The notes under the pieces were generated by a model that worked only from the letters and a program-made list of their open reading frames with translations, searched no databases and was not told where the DNA came from. DNA of 64,000 nt. Source: Candidatus Kapaibacterium sp. Lineage in GTDB: Bacteria > Bacteroidota > Ignavibacteria > Kapaibacteriales > UBA2268. Of the stretch, positions 44,298 through 53,726 are shown piece by piece (the stretch's first letter is position 1; the number at the start of each line of letters is the position of its first letter). The stretch is from the NCBI GenBank assembly GCA_026390695.1, contig JAPLFL010000089.1:50274-114273 (forward strand). The letters are read 5' to 3'. A program made the translations under genes and the position numbers.

Positions 44298-45199
44298 TAA
44301 TGCCCCTCCATTTTCCCTTTTTCGGAGTCATTATAAATTGTACTGTTTGTCGGATCTAAGTAACGGAGCTGCTTGAATACGTCGGGGTTGGGATATTTAT
44401 TGAAAAGTGTGGCGAGTTCTTGTGCCTTAGTATCAAAAAATATTTGTAAGAAATAGCTTGGGCCGGTCATTTTAGCACTTTTATAGTCAGCTAAATCAAG
44501 TAAAAAAGCATAAAGATTTTCTAAGCCTTGAGCCTTATCTTTTGATAAAATCTGAAGACCATCGTTATAATATGAATAAATTAATTTCCGCATCGGTTCA
44601 AAGTGCATATCGGTTAAATCGGTAATCAAACTGAATTTTGTTGTTGCACCGGGTAACGAATTTACTTCAAATCCTACTGCTGAAGCTGAATTTGCTACTT
44701 GAAAAATTTGACGTGCCAGACCAAACATCTGCGTTCCTTCAAGATCGCCGTAAGTATCCATGTCCAGCCCGATAATTATTGCCAAGTAAAAATCAATTAA
44801 TGTTGTAACTTCATTATAACGCATTAAATTAAATACAAGATTTGCATTACGGGAATATGCAAATGTCCAATTATTCTCAATAATCCGAAAAGCCGCAGAA
44901 GCTCCAGCATCCTGTCCCTTTAGGGTTCGCTTGGAAACAATAAACATCTTTGCATAATATCTGTCCGGGCCGCCGGATAAATAAATAGAAACATCAACCG
45001 GAATTTTTGGCCCGTCCCAGTCATTATTTGTATATTTCTGGCTATTAATATATGTTTTTAAATCTGAGGCAAGAGTTTCTGCATTCTTCCGTGATTCCAC
45101 CTGAACCTGATCCATCGAAACCTGCACTGTAGCGTCAATTTCCTGGGATTTTAATTTCAAACAAGTTAAAATAATTATTAAGAAAATATAATATCTCAT
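44297..45199 (-). CDS. porD: PorD-like (DUF4835) type IX secretion protein
   Basis: The 300-residue product has a signal peptide (RYYIFLIIILTCLKLKSQ) and the DUF4835 pattern: EIDATVQVSMDQVQVESR at the start, WTFAYSRNANLVFNLMRYNE, LIDFYLAIIIGLDMDTYGDL, and a helical C-terminal half ending FNKYPNPDVFKQLRYLDPTN. PorD is needed for type IX secretion in Porphyromonas/Flavobacterium relatives and is periplasmic or outer-membrane associated. This fits the T9SS sorting tails on other proteins in the window. Confidence 0.83.
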   Translation of the reverse strand: MRYYIFLIIILTCLKLKSQEIDATVQVSMDQVQVESRKNAETLASDLKTYINSQKYTNNDWDGPKIPVDVSIYLSGGPDRYYAKMFIVSKRTLKGQDAGASAAFRIIENNWTFAYSRNANLVFNLMRYNEVTTLIDFYLAIIIGLDMDTYGDLEGTQMFGLARQIFQVANSASAVGFEVNSLPGATTKFSLITDLTDMHFEPMRKLIYSYYNDGLQILSKDKAQGLENLYAFLLDLADYKSAKMTGPSYFLQIFFDTKAQELATLFNKYPNPDVFKQLRYLDPTNSTIYNDSEKGKMEGH

Positions 45200-45293
45200 A
45201 ATCCACCATTAATAAAAAAAAAGTATGAAGAATAAACGAAATATATATTTTAAATTTGAATAAAATCACTATTTTTGTTTAGGAGCTAAAATT

Positions 45294-46091
45294 GTGAAAA
45301 TCGAACTTTTAACTTTACTTTTTATTTGCTTTTTTAATTGTTCCGCTTCTGATTATTTTTATTTTAATAATATTCAAAATTCAGTTGGTTTGACTTCGCT
45401 CGAATCGCATTATTATAGTCAGAATCCTGCTCAATTGGTAAATGCAAATAATTCTGTTTCTTTCTGGGCAAAACCTATTGCAAGCGGTTTGCCAGAGCTT
45501 AATATTATTAATCTTGGCACTAAATTAAAAATCGATAGCAATTTTACAGTTGCACTGGATTTAAACGGCATCGTAAATAATTTGTATTCTGAATTTTCCC
45601 CAAATCTATCTTTAAGCTATAAATATATTGATAAACTATCTGCTGGAGCCAATTTAACTTATAATCTCATGGGAGTTAAAAATTTCAAGAGCTGTTCCTT
45701 CTTCAGTTTTGATATAGGTGCGATAATTTTTTTAAATGATTATTTATCAACAGGTTTTGTGCTCAGAAATATTAATCGAGGTTCATATTTGGGAGGCAAT
45801 TCACTGGTAAACCAGACTGTTATTTGCGGCTTCGGAATAAAAGCAAATGATGATTTTCTAATTGATATTGACTGGCACATCAAAATCAGCCAGTATAGCG
45901 GATTAAGCCTTGCCGGTAAATATAAACTCTACAAAGCTTTTTATATTAGATTAGCTTACCTAACCAATCCTAATTCTTTTGAAACGGGCATCTCTATTGG
46001 TTTTACCAAGGATTTTAATCTTAATTATAATTTTTGTTACGATATGAATTTAGGTTCAATAAATAATGTCTGCATTACGTTTCAATGGTAA
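45294..46091 (+). CDS. Outer-membrane beta-barrel protein (PorV/FadL-like)
   Basis: The 265-residue product begins with a signal peptide (KIELLTLLFICFFNCSA) and then YFNNIQNSVGLTSLESHYYS followed by QNPAQL, similar to the N-terminus of the PorV/UPF0164-type barrels that serve T9SS. Amphipathic strands (FTVALDLNGIVNN, LSLSYKYIDKLSAGANLTYN) fill the rest, and the terminus is VCITFQW. The start codon is GTG at 45294, with AGGAG upstream. It is coupled to the next gene, whose ATG lies one base after this stop. PorD is encoded divergently next to it, supporting an envelope or secretion role. Confidence 0.7.
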   Translation: MKIELLTLLFICFFNCSASDYFYFNNIQNSVGLTSLESHYYSQNPAQLVNANNSVSFWAKPIASGLPELNIINLGTKLKIDSNFTVALDLNGIVNNLYSEFSPNLSLSYKYIDKLSAGANLTYNLMGVKNFKSCSFFSFDIGAIIFLNDYLSTGFVLRNINRGSYLGGNSLVNQTVICGFGIKANDDFLIDIDWHIKISQYSGLSLAGKYKLYKAFYIRLAYLTNPNSFETGISIGFTKDFNLNYNFCYDMNLGSINNVCITFQW

Positions 46092-46092
46092 A

Positions 46093-47988
46093 ATGAAATT
46101 TATTATTATTATTATTATTATCAATTTTCAAGTGACTCTATCACAAAGCACAGCTATTGAAGAAGATTTGAATGAAAAATATTTTTATGAGTCGAATCTT
46201 AGCAATTATGAAAATCCTGAAGAATATTACAAATTTAACCCTGTATTTTTTAAAAAAGCAACCTTTCTTGAGCTTTCAAGACTTCCTGGAATGTCATTTG
46301 AAAGTGCCAAAAAGATTTTCTATTATAAAACAAATAATCCAACTTGTTCATTAATTGAATTAACTGGTAAACTTAATTTAAATGCCAAAGAAACTGAGAG
46401 TTTAAACAATTATACAGACCTTGCAAAAATCGATAATTTATTTGTAAGATATAGAGCAAGAAATTATATAAATATTGATGAAATACAGACTGACAGCACT
46501 AATCAGATACAGAATTATTATTTATATCAGCAAATTTATTTTAAATATCAAGGAATTTCTTTTGCACTAATAAACAAAAAAAATATTGGAGAAAGTTCAT
46601 TTTTAAATAATATAAATTCATTTTTTGAATATAAATATAATGATCAATTTAAAATATTAATCGGTGATTACCATTTAAATGAAGGATTAGGCGCGATTCT
46701 ACATAATTCTGTCATCACAAGAAAAAGTTCCGATGTTATTAATTCAGCATTAAATTTTGATGATAAAATATCCGGTTTAACCACAAATCAAGCTGTCAGA
46801 TACTTCAGAGGCATTTGCTTCAATTCAAAATTTCATTTATCAGATTTACTAAAACTAAGTACCAGTCTATTCTATTCACAAAAAAAGCTTTCTGCGATAA
46901 TTGATAGCAATTCTATAGTATCAAGTATTTATTTATATCCTGTTTTCAAGGATTCGCTAATGATTTCAAGAAAGAATAATCTTATGGAACAGGCAATCGG
47001 AGCCGTGATTAGTGGAAATTATAGTTATTTTTCTCTCGGATTTTCAGGATATTATCTTAATTATGATAAAATTATTCATGTTGATAATTTTAACAGTTTA
47101 CAAGGACAGTCAAGTTTTTTCAGTTCCATCTTCGCAAAAACCGAGTTTGCAAATACAAGTTTTGAAACTGAATTAGCTCGTGATTATAAAAATAATTACG
47201 CTCTTATTGCCGCAATAGTTCAGCATTTTAACAATTTTTATATTGCTTTGAATTATCGAAATCTACAAGATCAGTTCTGTTCACCTTATGGAGCACGATT
47301 TGGTGAAAACTCCGTCACAGGCTCGGAAAGAGGCTTTTATAGCGGTTTTAGGTGGTTTAATAAAAATTTTGATATAAAATTTTATTATGATATATTTTCA
47401 ACTTACAATTTTTCAAATCCTTTTCCTTCAAAAGGTAACGATATTTTAGCAGAAATTTCTAATCGTATTGACGACAAAACAAGTCTGGCTGTAAGATTTT
47501 ATTATCATTTCATTAATAGAATTTATTACAATAATCAGATATTTGAAACTAATTCTGATAATGAAACAAAATATCAATGGAGAATAGACCTATCAAGCTG
47601 GATCAAAGATAATTTTCAACTTAAATTTAGATTTTCCTACAATTTAATTTTAAATAATACTCAGCATCAAGATCAGGGATTTGGCTTCTACTCTGAGTTC
47701 CAATATAATATACTTAAAAATCTCAAAGCTATTACCCGAATTTCATACTATTCTACAGATTCGTATCAATCTTCAATCTGGCAGACCGAAAGCTGTATTC
47801 CAGGTATTTTCGCTTTAAAACCGCTTTATGGTAATGGTGAGAGATTCCTCGTTCTGCTCAACTACTCCCCTATTCATCAAATTAACCTCTGGTTCAAATT
47901 TACGCTTGATTCTAAAAATCAGGTTTATGGTTATATCCCAACAAATCCAGACAGGCTCTTAACTTTCCAATTCGAATATGTCTATTAA
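46093..47988 (+). CDS. Secreted helix-hairpin-helix plus outer-membrane barrel protein
   Basis: From the ATG at 46093 the product has 631 residues. It has a signal peptide (KFIIIIIIINFQVTLSQ), then a helix-hairpin-helix-like region (about residues 50-115: ATFLELSRLPGMSFESAKKI, then LIELTGKLNLNAKE), and a long beta-barrel region with aromatic strands ending LTFQFEYVY. HhH domains usually bind DNA, as in ComEA of DNA uptake, so a periplasmic HhH joined to an outer-membrane barrel suggests a possible DNA-binding surface protein. This is inference; the domain may bind something else. An upstream in-frame start at 46066 overlaps the previous gene and hides the signal peptide. Confidence 0.72.
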   Translation: MKFIIIIIIINFQVTLSQSTAIEEDLNEKYFYESNLSNYENPEEYYKFNPVFFKKATFLELSRLPGMSFESAKKIFYYKTNNPTCSLIELTGKLNLNAKETESLNNYTDLAKIDNLFVRYRARNYINIDEIQTDSTNQIQNYYLYQQIYFKYQGISFALINKKNIGESSFLNNINSFFEYKYNDQFKILIGDYHLNEGLGAILHNSVITRKSSDVINSALNFDDKISGLTTNQAVRYFRGICFNSKFHLSDLLKLSTSLFYSQKKLSAIIDSNSIVSSIYLYPVFKDSLMISRKNNLMEQAIGAVISGNYSYFSLGFSGYYLNYDKIIHVDNFNSLQGQSSFFSSIFAKTEFANTSFETELARDYKNNYALIAAIVQHFNNFYIALNYRNLQDQFCSPYGARFGENSVTGSERGFYSGFRWFNKNFDIKFYYDIFSTYNFSNPFPSKGNDILAEISNRIDDKTSLAVRFYYHFINRIYYNNQIFETNSDNETKYQWRIDLSSWIKDNFQLKFRFSYNLILNNTQHQDQGFGFYSEFQYNILKNLKAITRISYYSTDSYQSSIWQTESCIPGIFALKPLYGNGERFLVLLNYSPIHQINLWFKFTLDSKNQVYGYIPTNPDRLLTFQFEYVY

Positions 47989-48039
47989 ATAGACTTAAAT
48001 TAACTAAATTTGTAAGTTATGAATAATCAGAAAATTTAA

Positions 48040-49137
48040 TTGAAAACTATTTTTATATCAGCTGGAGATCCTTCTGGTGACCGCCATGCTTCTAAATTGA
48101 TGCAGACTTTAGCTAAGAGTTATTTAGGCGATCTTCATTTTATTGGCATTGGTGGCCCTGAAATGCAGAAACAAGGTCTGGAAGCAATAGTTGATTTTAA
48201 TGAGTTAAATGTTGTTGGATTTTGGGAAGTAGCAAAAAAATATTCCTTCTTTACAAATCTGCTTAAAAAAGCAGAATCTATATTGCAGAACGGACATGTA
48301 GATCTTTTTTTGCCGATTGATTATCCCGGTTTTAATCTAAGATTGTCAGAAAAAACTCGCAAATTATCTATTCCTGTTTTATATTATATAGCTCCACAGC
48401 TCTGGGCATGGGGAAGCGGAAGAATTTCCAAGATTAGAGATTACGTTAGTGAATTATTAGTAGTTTTTCCATTTGAAGAAAAATTTTTCAGAGATTTGGG
48501 TATAAACTGCACTTTTGTCGGACATCCTTTAATTGATTCCGATGAATTTAATACGCCTGCTCCTGCACTTGCTGATCGAGATAATATTATTGCATTTTTT
48601 CCGGGAAGTCGAAAAATAGAAATCGCTCGTCATATAGAATTATGTACTGACATAAAGAATCTACTAAAGCCGAATTTGAAAGATTTCAGATTTATTGTTT
48701 CCATACCCTCTCAACAAAAACACTATTATCAGAATAAAATTAAACATGATTTTGAAATCTCAGAAAATTCTGTTGACTTAATGAAAAAAGCAAAAGCCGG
48801 ATTAGTAAAAACCGGCACTACAACTCTTGAATCGGCGCTTTCAGCCATGCCATTCCTAATGTATTACAAAGCTTCGATTCTTACTTATTATATTGGGAAA
48901 ACTCTATATAAATTAGATTATCTATCCTTACCCAATATATTGGAAAATAAGAATGTCGTTCAGGAATTTATTCAAACAGCTGCCAAACCCAATATTATGG
49001 CTGCTGAACTAATAAAACTGATAAAGAAACCGGAATTATCTCAGATCATGGTAAATGATTTTTCTCAGATCCGTAAAAATCTCGGCAAAAGCGGAGCAGC
49101 TCTAAATGCAGCTAATGCTATAGTTAAATTTTTATAA
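48040..49137 (+). CDS. lpxB: Lipid A disaccharide synthase
   Basis: The 365-residue product starts at TTG 48040 (KTIFISAGDPSGDRHASKLM follows); no in-frame ATG is available upstream, since the nearest ATG frame ends at once. It has the LpxB motifs GIGGPEMQKQGLEA, YYIAPQLWAWGSGR, VFPFEEKFFRDLGI, FVGHPLID and ALSAMPFLMYYK. It joins UDP-diacylglucosamine to lipid X at the inner membrane. The next gene starts one base after its stop. Confidence 0.95.
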   Translation: MKTIFISAGDPSGDRHASKLMQTLAKSYLGDLHFIGIGGPEMQKQGLEAIVDFNELNVVGFWEVAKKYSFFTNLLKKAESILQNGHVDLFLPIDYPGFNLRLSEKTRKLSIPVLYYIAPQLWAWGSGRISKIRDYVSELLVVFPFEEKFFRDLGINCTFVGHPLIDSDEFNTPAPALADRDNIIAFFPGSRKIEIARHIELCTDIKNLLKPNLKDFRFIVSIPSQQKHYYQNKIKHDFEISENSVDLMKKAKAGLVKTGTTTLESALSAMPFLMYYKASILTYYIGKTLYKLDYLSLPNILENKNVVQEFIQTAAKPNIMAAELIKLIKKPELSQIMVNDFSQIRKNLGKSGAALNAANAIVKFL

Positions 49138-49138
49138 T

Positions 49139-49729
49139 ATGAAATTATCCAAAATAATATTAATTCAGATTTTAAACTTAGTTTCCAAAACTTGGAGGAT
49201 TCGCATTGATGGCAATTTTCCATCAAAACCTGCAATTATTGTTTTTTGGCATGGATTAATGCTGCCGGGCTGGAAAATCTTCTCAGATCATCAGCCAATC
49301 GCAGTTGTAAGCCTCAGTAAAGATGGTCAGATATTATCAGATTTATTAAAAAAATGGAACTTTTCTCTCATCCGTGGCTCTTCATCAAGAAATGGGAAAG
49401 AAGTTTTAAATGAGATTATTGAAAACACCAATAATAATTTTATTCTAATGACACCGGACGGGCCTACCGGGCCTTCAACGAAATTTAAAGCAGGTGCAGC
49501 AGTTGCGGCAATGCGTAGCCAAGCACCAATTGTTCTTTGCGGGATTGTAATAAAAAATAAATTTACTTTTCAGAAGTCATGGGATAAATTCGAGCTGCCA
49601 TTGCCATTTTCCAATGTATTAATACGATTTTCATTACCTGAAATAATCCCTGTTTCAAGTTCCAGAGATCTTATTGACGCGAAAATTATCGAATTTGGAA
49701 ATAAATTATGCAACTTATCAGAGGTATAA
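49139..49729 (+). CDS. DUF374 lysophospholipid/lipid A acyltransferase-like protein
   Basis: The 196-residue product belongs to the LPLAT superfamily, DUF374 group. It has PAIIVFWHGLMLPGW with a catalytic-type His, LIRGSSSRNGKEVL, MTPDGPTGPSTKFKAGAAV, and IVLCGIVI. It lies between lpxB and lpxK, so it may add an acyl chain to lipid A or its precursor, in place of LpxL. It acts at the inner membrane. Confidence 0.87.
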   Translation: MKLSKIILIQILNLVSKTWRIRIDGNFPSKPAIIVFWHGLMLPGWKIFSDHQPIAVVSLSKDGQILSDLLKKWNFSLIRGSSSRNGKEVLNEIIENTNNNFILMTPDGPTGPSTKFKAGAAVAAMRSQAPIVLCGIVIKNKFTFQKSWDKFELPLPFSNVLIRFSLPEIIPVSSSRDLIDAKIIEFGNKLCNLSEV

Positions 49730-49767
49730 GTGTTCTTTTTATGATAATCTGAAATTCTATAAAAAAT

Positions 49768-50793
49768 ATGATCATCTATAACTTAGTTTCTCAAATATTC
49801 AATTCAATTGTTAATTACCGTAATCACGGCTACAATTCGGGAAAATATAAAATTTTAGATTGTGGAAAACCATTAATTTCCGTTGGAAACATATCAAGTG
49901 GCGGAAGCGGAAAAACTCCATTTGTACTTATGCTTGCGGACGAATTTATCAAAGCGGGCTATAGACCTGCAATTATCGGACGTGGCTATAAAAAAATTAA
50001 AAAGGGAGAAGTCATTGTTTCAGATGGTGTAAGCACATTTGTTGGCGCAACAGAAGCGGGCGACGAAATGTTTATGTTGGCTTCGCGATTAAAAGTCCCG
50101 ATTGTGGCAAACGAAGATAAAAAATTAGCTGCTCTTTCTGCTGTCAAATTATTTAACCCTGATTTGATAATCTTAGACGATGGATTTCAGCATCGTAGTT
50201 TAAAACGTGATATAGACATTGTTTTAATTGACAGAGAATCTATCGAACGACCGTTTCTATTACCGAAAGGTAGATTACGTGAGCCTTTTGAATCATTATT
50301 ACGTTCCGATTATATTTGTATCAATGAAAATTTACAAAATGAAATAAACAATTTTATCGTTTTTGATGATAACAAAAAAGTTGTTTTTAAAAATTCAGAT
50401 TACAATTATATTTTTATTGAATCTGGAGAATCTGCTACAGAAGCTCAGTTAGACATAGCACGGAAGTCTTCGCTTATAGTTTCGGGAATTGCTCATTCTG
50501 AGATTTTTTTACAATCTCTTAAAAATAATAATTTCAATACGAGATTTGAATTAGCTTTTGAAGACCATCACAACTATAGCGAAAAAGATATTAAAAGAAT
50601 TATTAATATTTGTTTAAAAAATAATTTAAAGTATATTATTACAACTGATAAGGATGCTGTTAAATTAATTAACTTTCATAAATCCTTGAAACAAAATGAT
50701 ATTTCATGCATTATTAGTAGATTTGATGTTTTTATAATTGGAAAAAGAGATTCTTTTATTAATAATTTAATAACAAAGCTAAATCTGAAGTGA
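49768..50793 (+). CDS. lpxK: Tetraacyldisaccharide 4'-kinase
   Basis: The 341-residue product has the LpxK P-loop VGNISSGGSGKTPFVLMLAD, IIGRGYKK, VGDEM-type GATEAGDEMFMLASRL, ILDDGFQHRSLKRDIDIVLI and LLPKGRLREPFESLLRSD. The second half has the FEDHHNYSEKDI motif. It phosphorylates lipid IV-A precursor at the 4' position with ATP. The stop overlaps the GTG start of the next gene. Confidence 0.94.
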   Translation: MIIYNLVSQIFNSIVNYRNHGYNSGKYKILDCGKPLISVGNISSGGSGKTPFVLMLADEFIKAGYRPAIIGRGYKKIKKGEVIVSDGVSTFVGATEAGDEMFMLASRLKVPIVANEDKKLAALSAVKLFNPDLIILDDGFQHRSLKRDIDIVLIDRESIERPFLLPKGRLREPFESLLRSDYICINENLQNEINNFIVFDDNKKVVFKNSDYNYIFIESGESATEAQLDIARKSSLIVSGIAHSEIFLQSLKNNNFNTRFELAFEDHHNYSEKDIKRIINICLKNNLKYIITTDKDAVKLINFHKSLKQNDISCIISRFDVFIIGKRDSFINNLITKLNLK

Positions 50794-51563
50794 AAAAGTT
50801 ACTCTTTATAATAATTGGTTTATATATAACTTTATCTGGCTGCCACAGCGCTGAGAAGAAATTAATTATTGCATTCTCAAAAACAGCAGACACGAGTAAT
50901 TATATAAAGTGGATCAAAAAAGCCGCTCCTGAAGCTATTTGCGTAAATCTTTATGGAAAATCATTCCAACAGATTGATTCTATTTTGAATTTATCAAACG
51001 CTTTAGTACTAACAGGCGGGGAAGATGTCCATCCTTATTACTTCGGCAAGGGCTCTGATACTTCTATTTGTGAGATCAATCCATATAGGGATACATTAGA
51101 GTTTTATTTAATTAAATCTGCAACAAGGCAAAATCTACCGATCATGGCTGTATGCCGTGGTGAACAAATTTTTAATGTCTTTAACGGAGGATCATTGATT
51201 ATAGATATTCCCCGTGATAAACATTCCAATACTGTCCACCAGTGCAAGGATTATAAAAATTGTTACCACAAAATTAAAATAGATGAATCATCCCAATTAT
51301 ATCAAATTTGTGGGAATTCCGTTGGCTCTGTCAATACAAATCATCATCAAGCTGTAGATCATCTATCAGAGCAGCTAAAACCGGTTGCATGGTCAGAAGA
51401 TGGCATAATTGAAGCTTATGAGTGGAAATATCCAAATGGAAAACCATTATTAATTGCTGTACAGTGGCATCCTGAGCGCTTAGAGGAAAATAATCCCTTT
51501 GGATCAAATCTGGCAAAGTTTTTGCTCAATAATATAATTCAAAAGGATTTGAATAAAAAATGA
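50790..51563 (+). CDS. Lipoprotein class I glutamine amidotransferase (peptidase C26-like)
   Basis: The 257-residue product starts at GTG 50790 with a lipoprotein signal (KKLLFIIIGLYITLSGC). The body is a gamma-glutamyl hydrolase/PuuD-type amidotransferase: ALVLTGGEDVHPYYF, MAVCRGEQIFNVFNGGSL with the nucleophile Cys, and VQWHPERLE with the catalytic His and Glu. It is unusual for this fold to be exported. As a periplasmic or outer-membrane protein it could cleave gamma-glutamyl bonds in peptidoglycan-derived or other peptides. It overlaps lpxK at its 5' end and the M23-like gene at its 3' end by 4 bp. Confidence 0.85.
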   Translation: MKKLLFIIIGLYITLSGCHSAEKKLIIAFSKTADTSNYIKWIKKAAPEAICVNLYGKSFQQIDSILNLSNALVLTGGEDVHPYYFGKGSDTSICEINPYRDTLEFYLIKSATRQNLPIMAVCRGEQIFNVFNGGSLIIDIPRDKHSNTVHQCKDYKNCYHKIKIDESSQLYQICGNSVGSVNTNHHQAVDHLSEQLKPVAWSEDGIIEAYEWKYPNGKPLLIAVQWHPERLEENNPFGSNLAKFLLNNIIQKDLNKK

Positions 51564-52213
51564 GAACAAATTTAGCCAATAATGAAGAAGATTTACAGAA
51601 TTTTGTAAATTCATTCAACAAACCAGAACCAACGGGAGATACACATTCTTTGAATCCTTCACGAAGGATGCACCGTTATTGGCCTGTACCCGAAAGTTAT
51701 GAAAATAAATTGCCCGAACCCGGTGAAATGGGGAGCTTCTGGGAAGATCGCGAAGATCGCTACCATTGCGGAATTGATCTATATTGCGACGAAGATGCAA
51801 TAGTACTTGCTATTGAAAGTGGTTTGGTAATAAATAAAACCGAATTTACAAGTTACAACAAGACCCCTTATCATGAAACAACTTATAGCGTTCTAATTAA
51901 GAGTAAAGAAAACGTTATTTACAAGTATTGTGAACTTAAAGAAATTAATGTTAAAATTGGCGATTTCATTTTCGGTGGGCAGCAGATCGGTACAATCGCA
52001 AAATCGCTAAACCCTGAACTGTTGGACTTCGACACACCATTTTATATAAGAGAACTTGTTCAGCAAGGTTATTTATGTATGCTTCATCTTGAACTCTATA
52101 AATCACCAATAAGTGAAGTTCAGCCTTATCAATATGGAAATTTCTTAGGCCGCCGTAAGCCTGACTCAGTTATAAATCCCTTCTACTACCTCAATGGACT
52201 TGAAAAGAAATAA
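51560..52213 (+). CDS. M23 (LytM)-fold protein lacking catalytic histidines
   Basis: The 217-residue product has the M23 layout: HCGIDLYCDEDAIVLAIESG with the HxxxD zinc motif, then a segment VIYKYCELKEINVKIGDFIF, and a closing LHLELY. In active enzymes the second segment is YxHL and the third is HLHxE. Here the first His is Cys (YKYCEL) and the first His of HxH is Met (MLHLEL). The three zinc ligands (H, D, H) remain. So it is probably a non-catalytic or altered M23 protein. No signal peptide is seen. The ATG overlaps the amidotransferase stop. Confidence 0.72.
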   Translation: MRTNLANNEEDLQNFVNSFNKPEPTGDTHSLNPSRRMHRYWPVPESYENKLPEPGEMGSFWEDREDRYHCGIDLYCDEDAIVLAIESGLVINKTEFTSYNKTPYHETTYSVLIKSKENVIYKYCELKEINVKIGDFIFGGQQIGTIAKSLNPELLDFDTPFYIRELVQQGYLCMLHLELYKSPISEVQPYQYGNFLGRRKPDSVINPFYYLNGLEKK

Positions 52214-52227
52214 AGCTTTTTTTTTCT

Positions 52228-53412
52228 TCATTCTTTTATAAAACCTCTAACCACTGCTCCTGTTCTTATAAAATAGACACCCCTGTCAAAACAGGTAATA
52301 TCAATTTTACTATCAGCTATTCCACTATGAACTTTTTGCCCAAAACTGTTATATATTTCGTAATATTTATAGGATGAATTGATATAAATAGCATCAGAGG
52401 CAGGATTCGGGAATATCTTAATTTCGGAATTGTACCAATCCTCCACTTCAGTCGGACTTTTCTGAAACCAGGGAATTGTTAAATTATTAGATGTAAAAAA
52501 ATCAACTAATAAATTGGCTACTTTTAGTCTGCCACTTGTTGAAGGATGTGTGCCATCACTTGTAACGAAATCGGATACTGCCCAGGTTAAACCATCATTT
52601 CTGGCTTTCAAACCATTTGCCCATAAGTAAGGTCCCCAACTAATCCAAGGGACTTTAGGATTTGATCCGGTACAAATTAGCGCAGTATCCTGATTGATCT
52701 GCGCATCTACGAGCCATTTTACAGAAAATCCAGATTCATAAGCCATTGGTTCAGGATTAAGAGAGCTGCTTGCATATCCTCCATAAATTCTGCTCGAAAC
52801 AAAGCACATCATGGTATTCGGATATTTTGATTTAATAACCTGACATACTTTTTTTAATTCATTAGTTAAGGTTTGAGCATGGATTGGAAAATTATTTTGC
52901 GGACTTATATCAGCTTCCTTAAGCCATACTACCTGCACCTGTTGCGGACTTAATTTGACAGTACTTAAACGTTGGTTAATAATTTCCCAGAAAGTTGCAC
53001 TCGGATTTTGAATAATTGCTGCTGTCTGACCACCTTGGGCACCATCAACGATTATTAATTTCGGATTTTTATTTTTCAATGTATCTGCTAATTGTTTGAA
53101 AGTGGAAAACTCTTGAGTTGTGTTCGACATACCGACTGATAAAAAGACAATTTTCCCGTTTGTCATGTCCAGATTGCCGCTGTTATCGCGGGGTTGAATA
53201 TTTTGCAATACACTTTGTCCGATTAATAAATGATTATCCGGCACGATATTCATGCCATTTGGAAATAATCCACCTTCAAAATTTTTATATTTAATTACTC
53301 CTAATTCCGTTAAAGGATTAAGATTAAGTGAATCAGCATAAATCAGATTATTATCACATATTAGTGAATAATAAACTATTATTAATAATATATAACAACA
53401 ATATTTTTTCAT
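52228..53412 (-). CDS. Secreted SGNH-hydrolase-like protein with T9SS sorting domain
   Basis: The 394-residue product has a signal peptide (CCYILLIIVYYSLICDN), a central domain with IVFLSVGMSNTTQEF (possible nucleophile-Ser block), LIIVDGAQGGQTAAI, and TSDGTHPSTSGRLKVANLLV (the D-x-x-H catalytic pair of SGNH/GDSL enzymes), then a type A Por tail starting EIKIFPNPASDAIYINSS. It is therefore likely an exported esterase or carbohydrate deacetylase, delivered by the type IX system. The first catalytic block is degenerate, so activity is uncertain. Confidence 0.8.
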   Translation of the reverse strand: MKKYCCYILLIIVYYSLICDNNLIYADSLNLNPLTELGVIKYKNFEGGLFPNGMNIVPDNHLLIGQSVLQNIQPRDNSGNLDMTNGKIVFLSVGMSNTTQEFSTFKQLADTLKNKNPKLIIVDGAQGGQTAAIIQNPSATFWEIINQRLSTVKLSPQQVQVVWLKEADISPQNNFPIHAQTLTNELKKVCQVIKSKYPNTMMCFVSSRIYGGYASSSLNPEPMAYESGFSVKWLVDAQINQDTALICTGSNPKVPWISWGPYLWANGLKARNDGLTWAVSDFVTSDGTHPSTSGRLKVANLLVDFFTSNNLTIPWFQKSPTEVEDWYNSEIKIFPNPASDAIYINSSYKYYEIYNSFGQKVHSGIADSKIDITCFDRGVYFIRTGAVVRGFIKE

Positions 53413-53476
53413 AATTCCACCTCTGGTAATTAAAAAAAATGCTCACAATCATGTAAAAGTTACATTTTTTAATATT

Positions 53477-53726
53477 ATATCATTTCCTTAATGAATTAGG
53501 AATTCTTGTCATTCCCGCACATGCGGGAATCCCCTTCCAGTACCAATCAGGAGATTCCTGCATGCGCACAAATGACAAGAAATTGAAGTTTTCACACAGT
53601 CTCGTATGCAGGAATGACAAGAAATTGAAGTTTTTACACAAGCTCGCATGCGGGAATCCCCTTCCAGTACCAATCAGGAGATTCCTGCATACGCACAAAT
53701 GATAGCCTTCAAGTAGGAAACGATAT
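53477..53726. mobile_element. MITE-like element, ATATC(A/G)TTTCCT family (copy 2, internally duplicated)
   Basis: A 250-bp element has the same ends as 20405-20621 (ATATCATTTCCTTAATGAAT and AAGTAGGAAACGATAT). The inner segment GGGAATCCCCTTCCAGTACC to GCACAAATGA occurs twice, and AGAAATTGAAGTTTT occurs twice in between. It lies in the 515-bp gap between the SGNH-like gene and the reductase gene. No other feature is seen in that gap. Confidence 0.75.

Noticed and set aside
53480..53698. 72-residue minus-strand gene
   Set aside because: It lies wholly inside the MITE-like element and its repeats explain the open frame.
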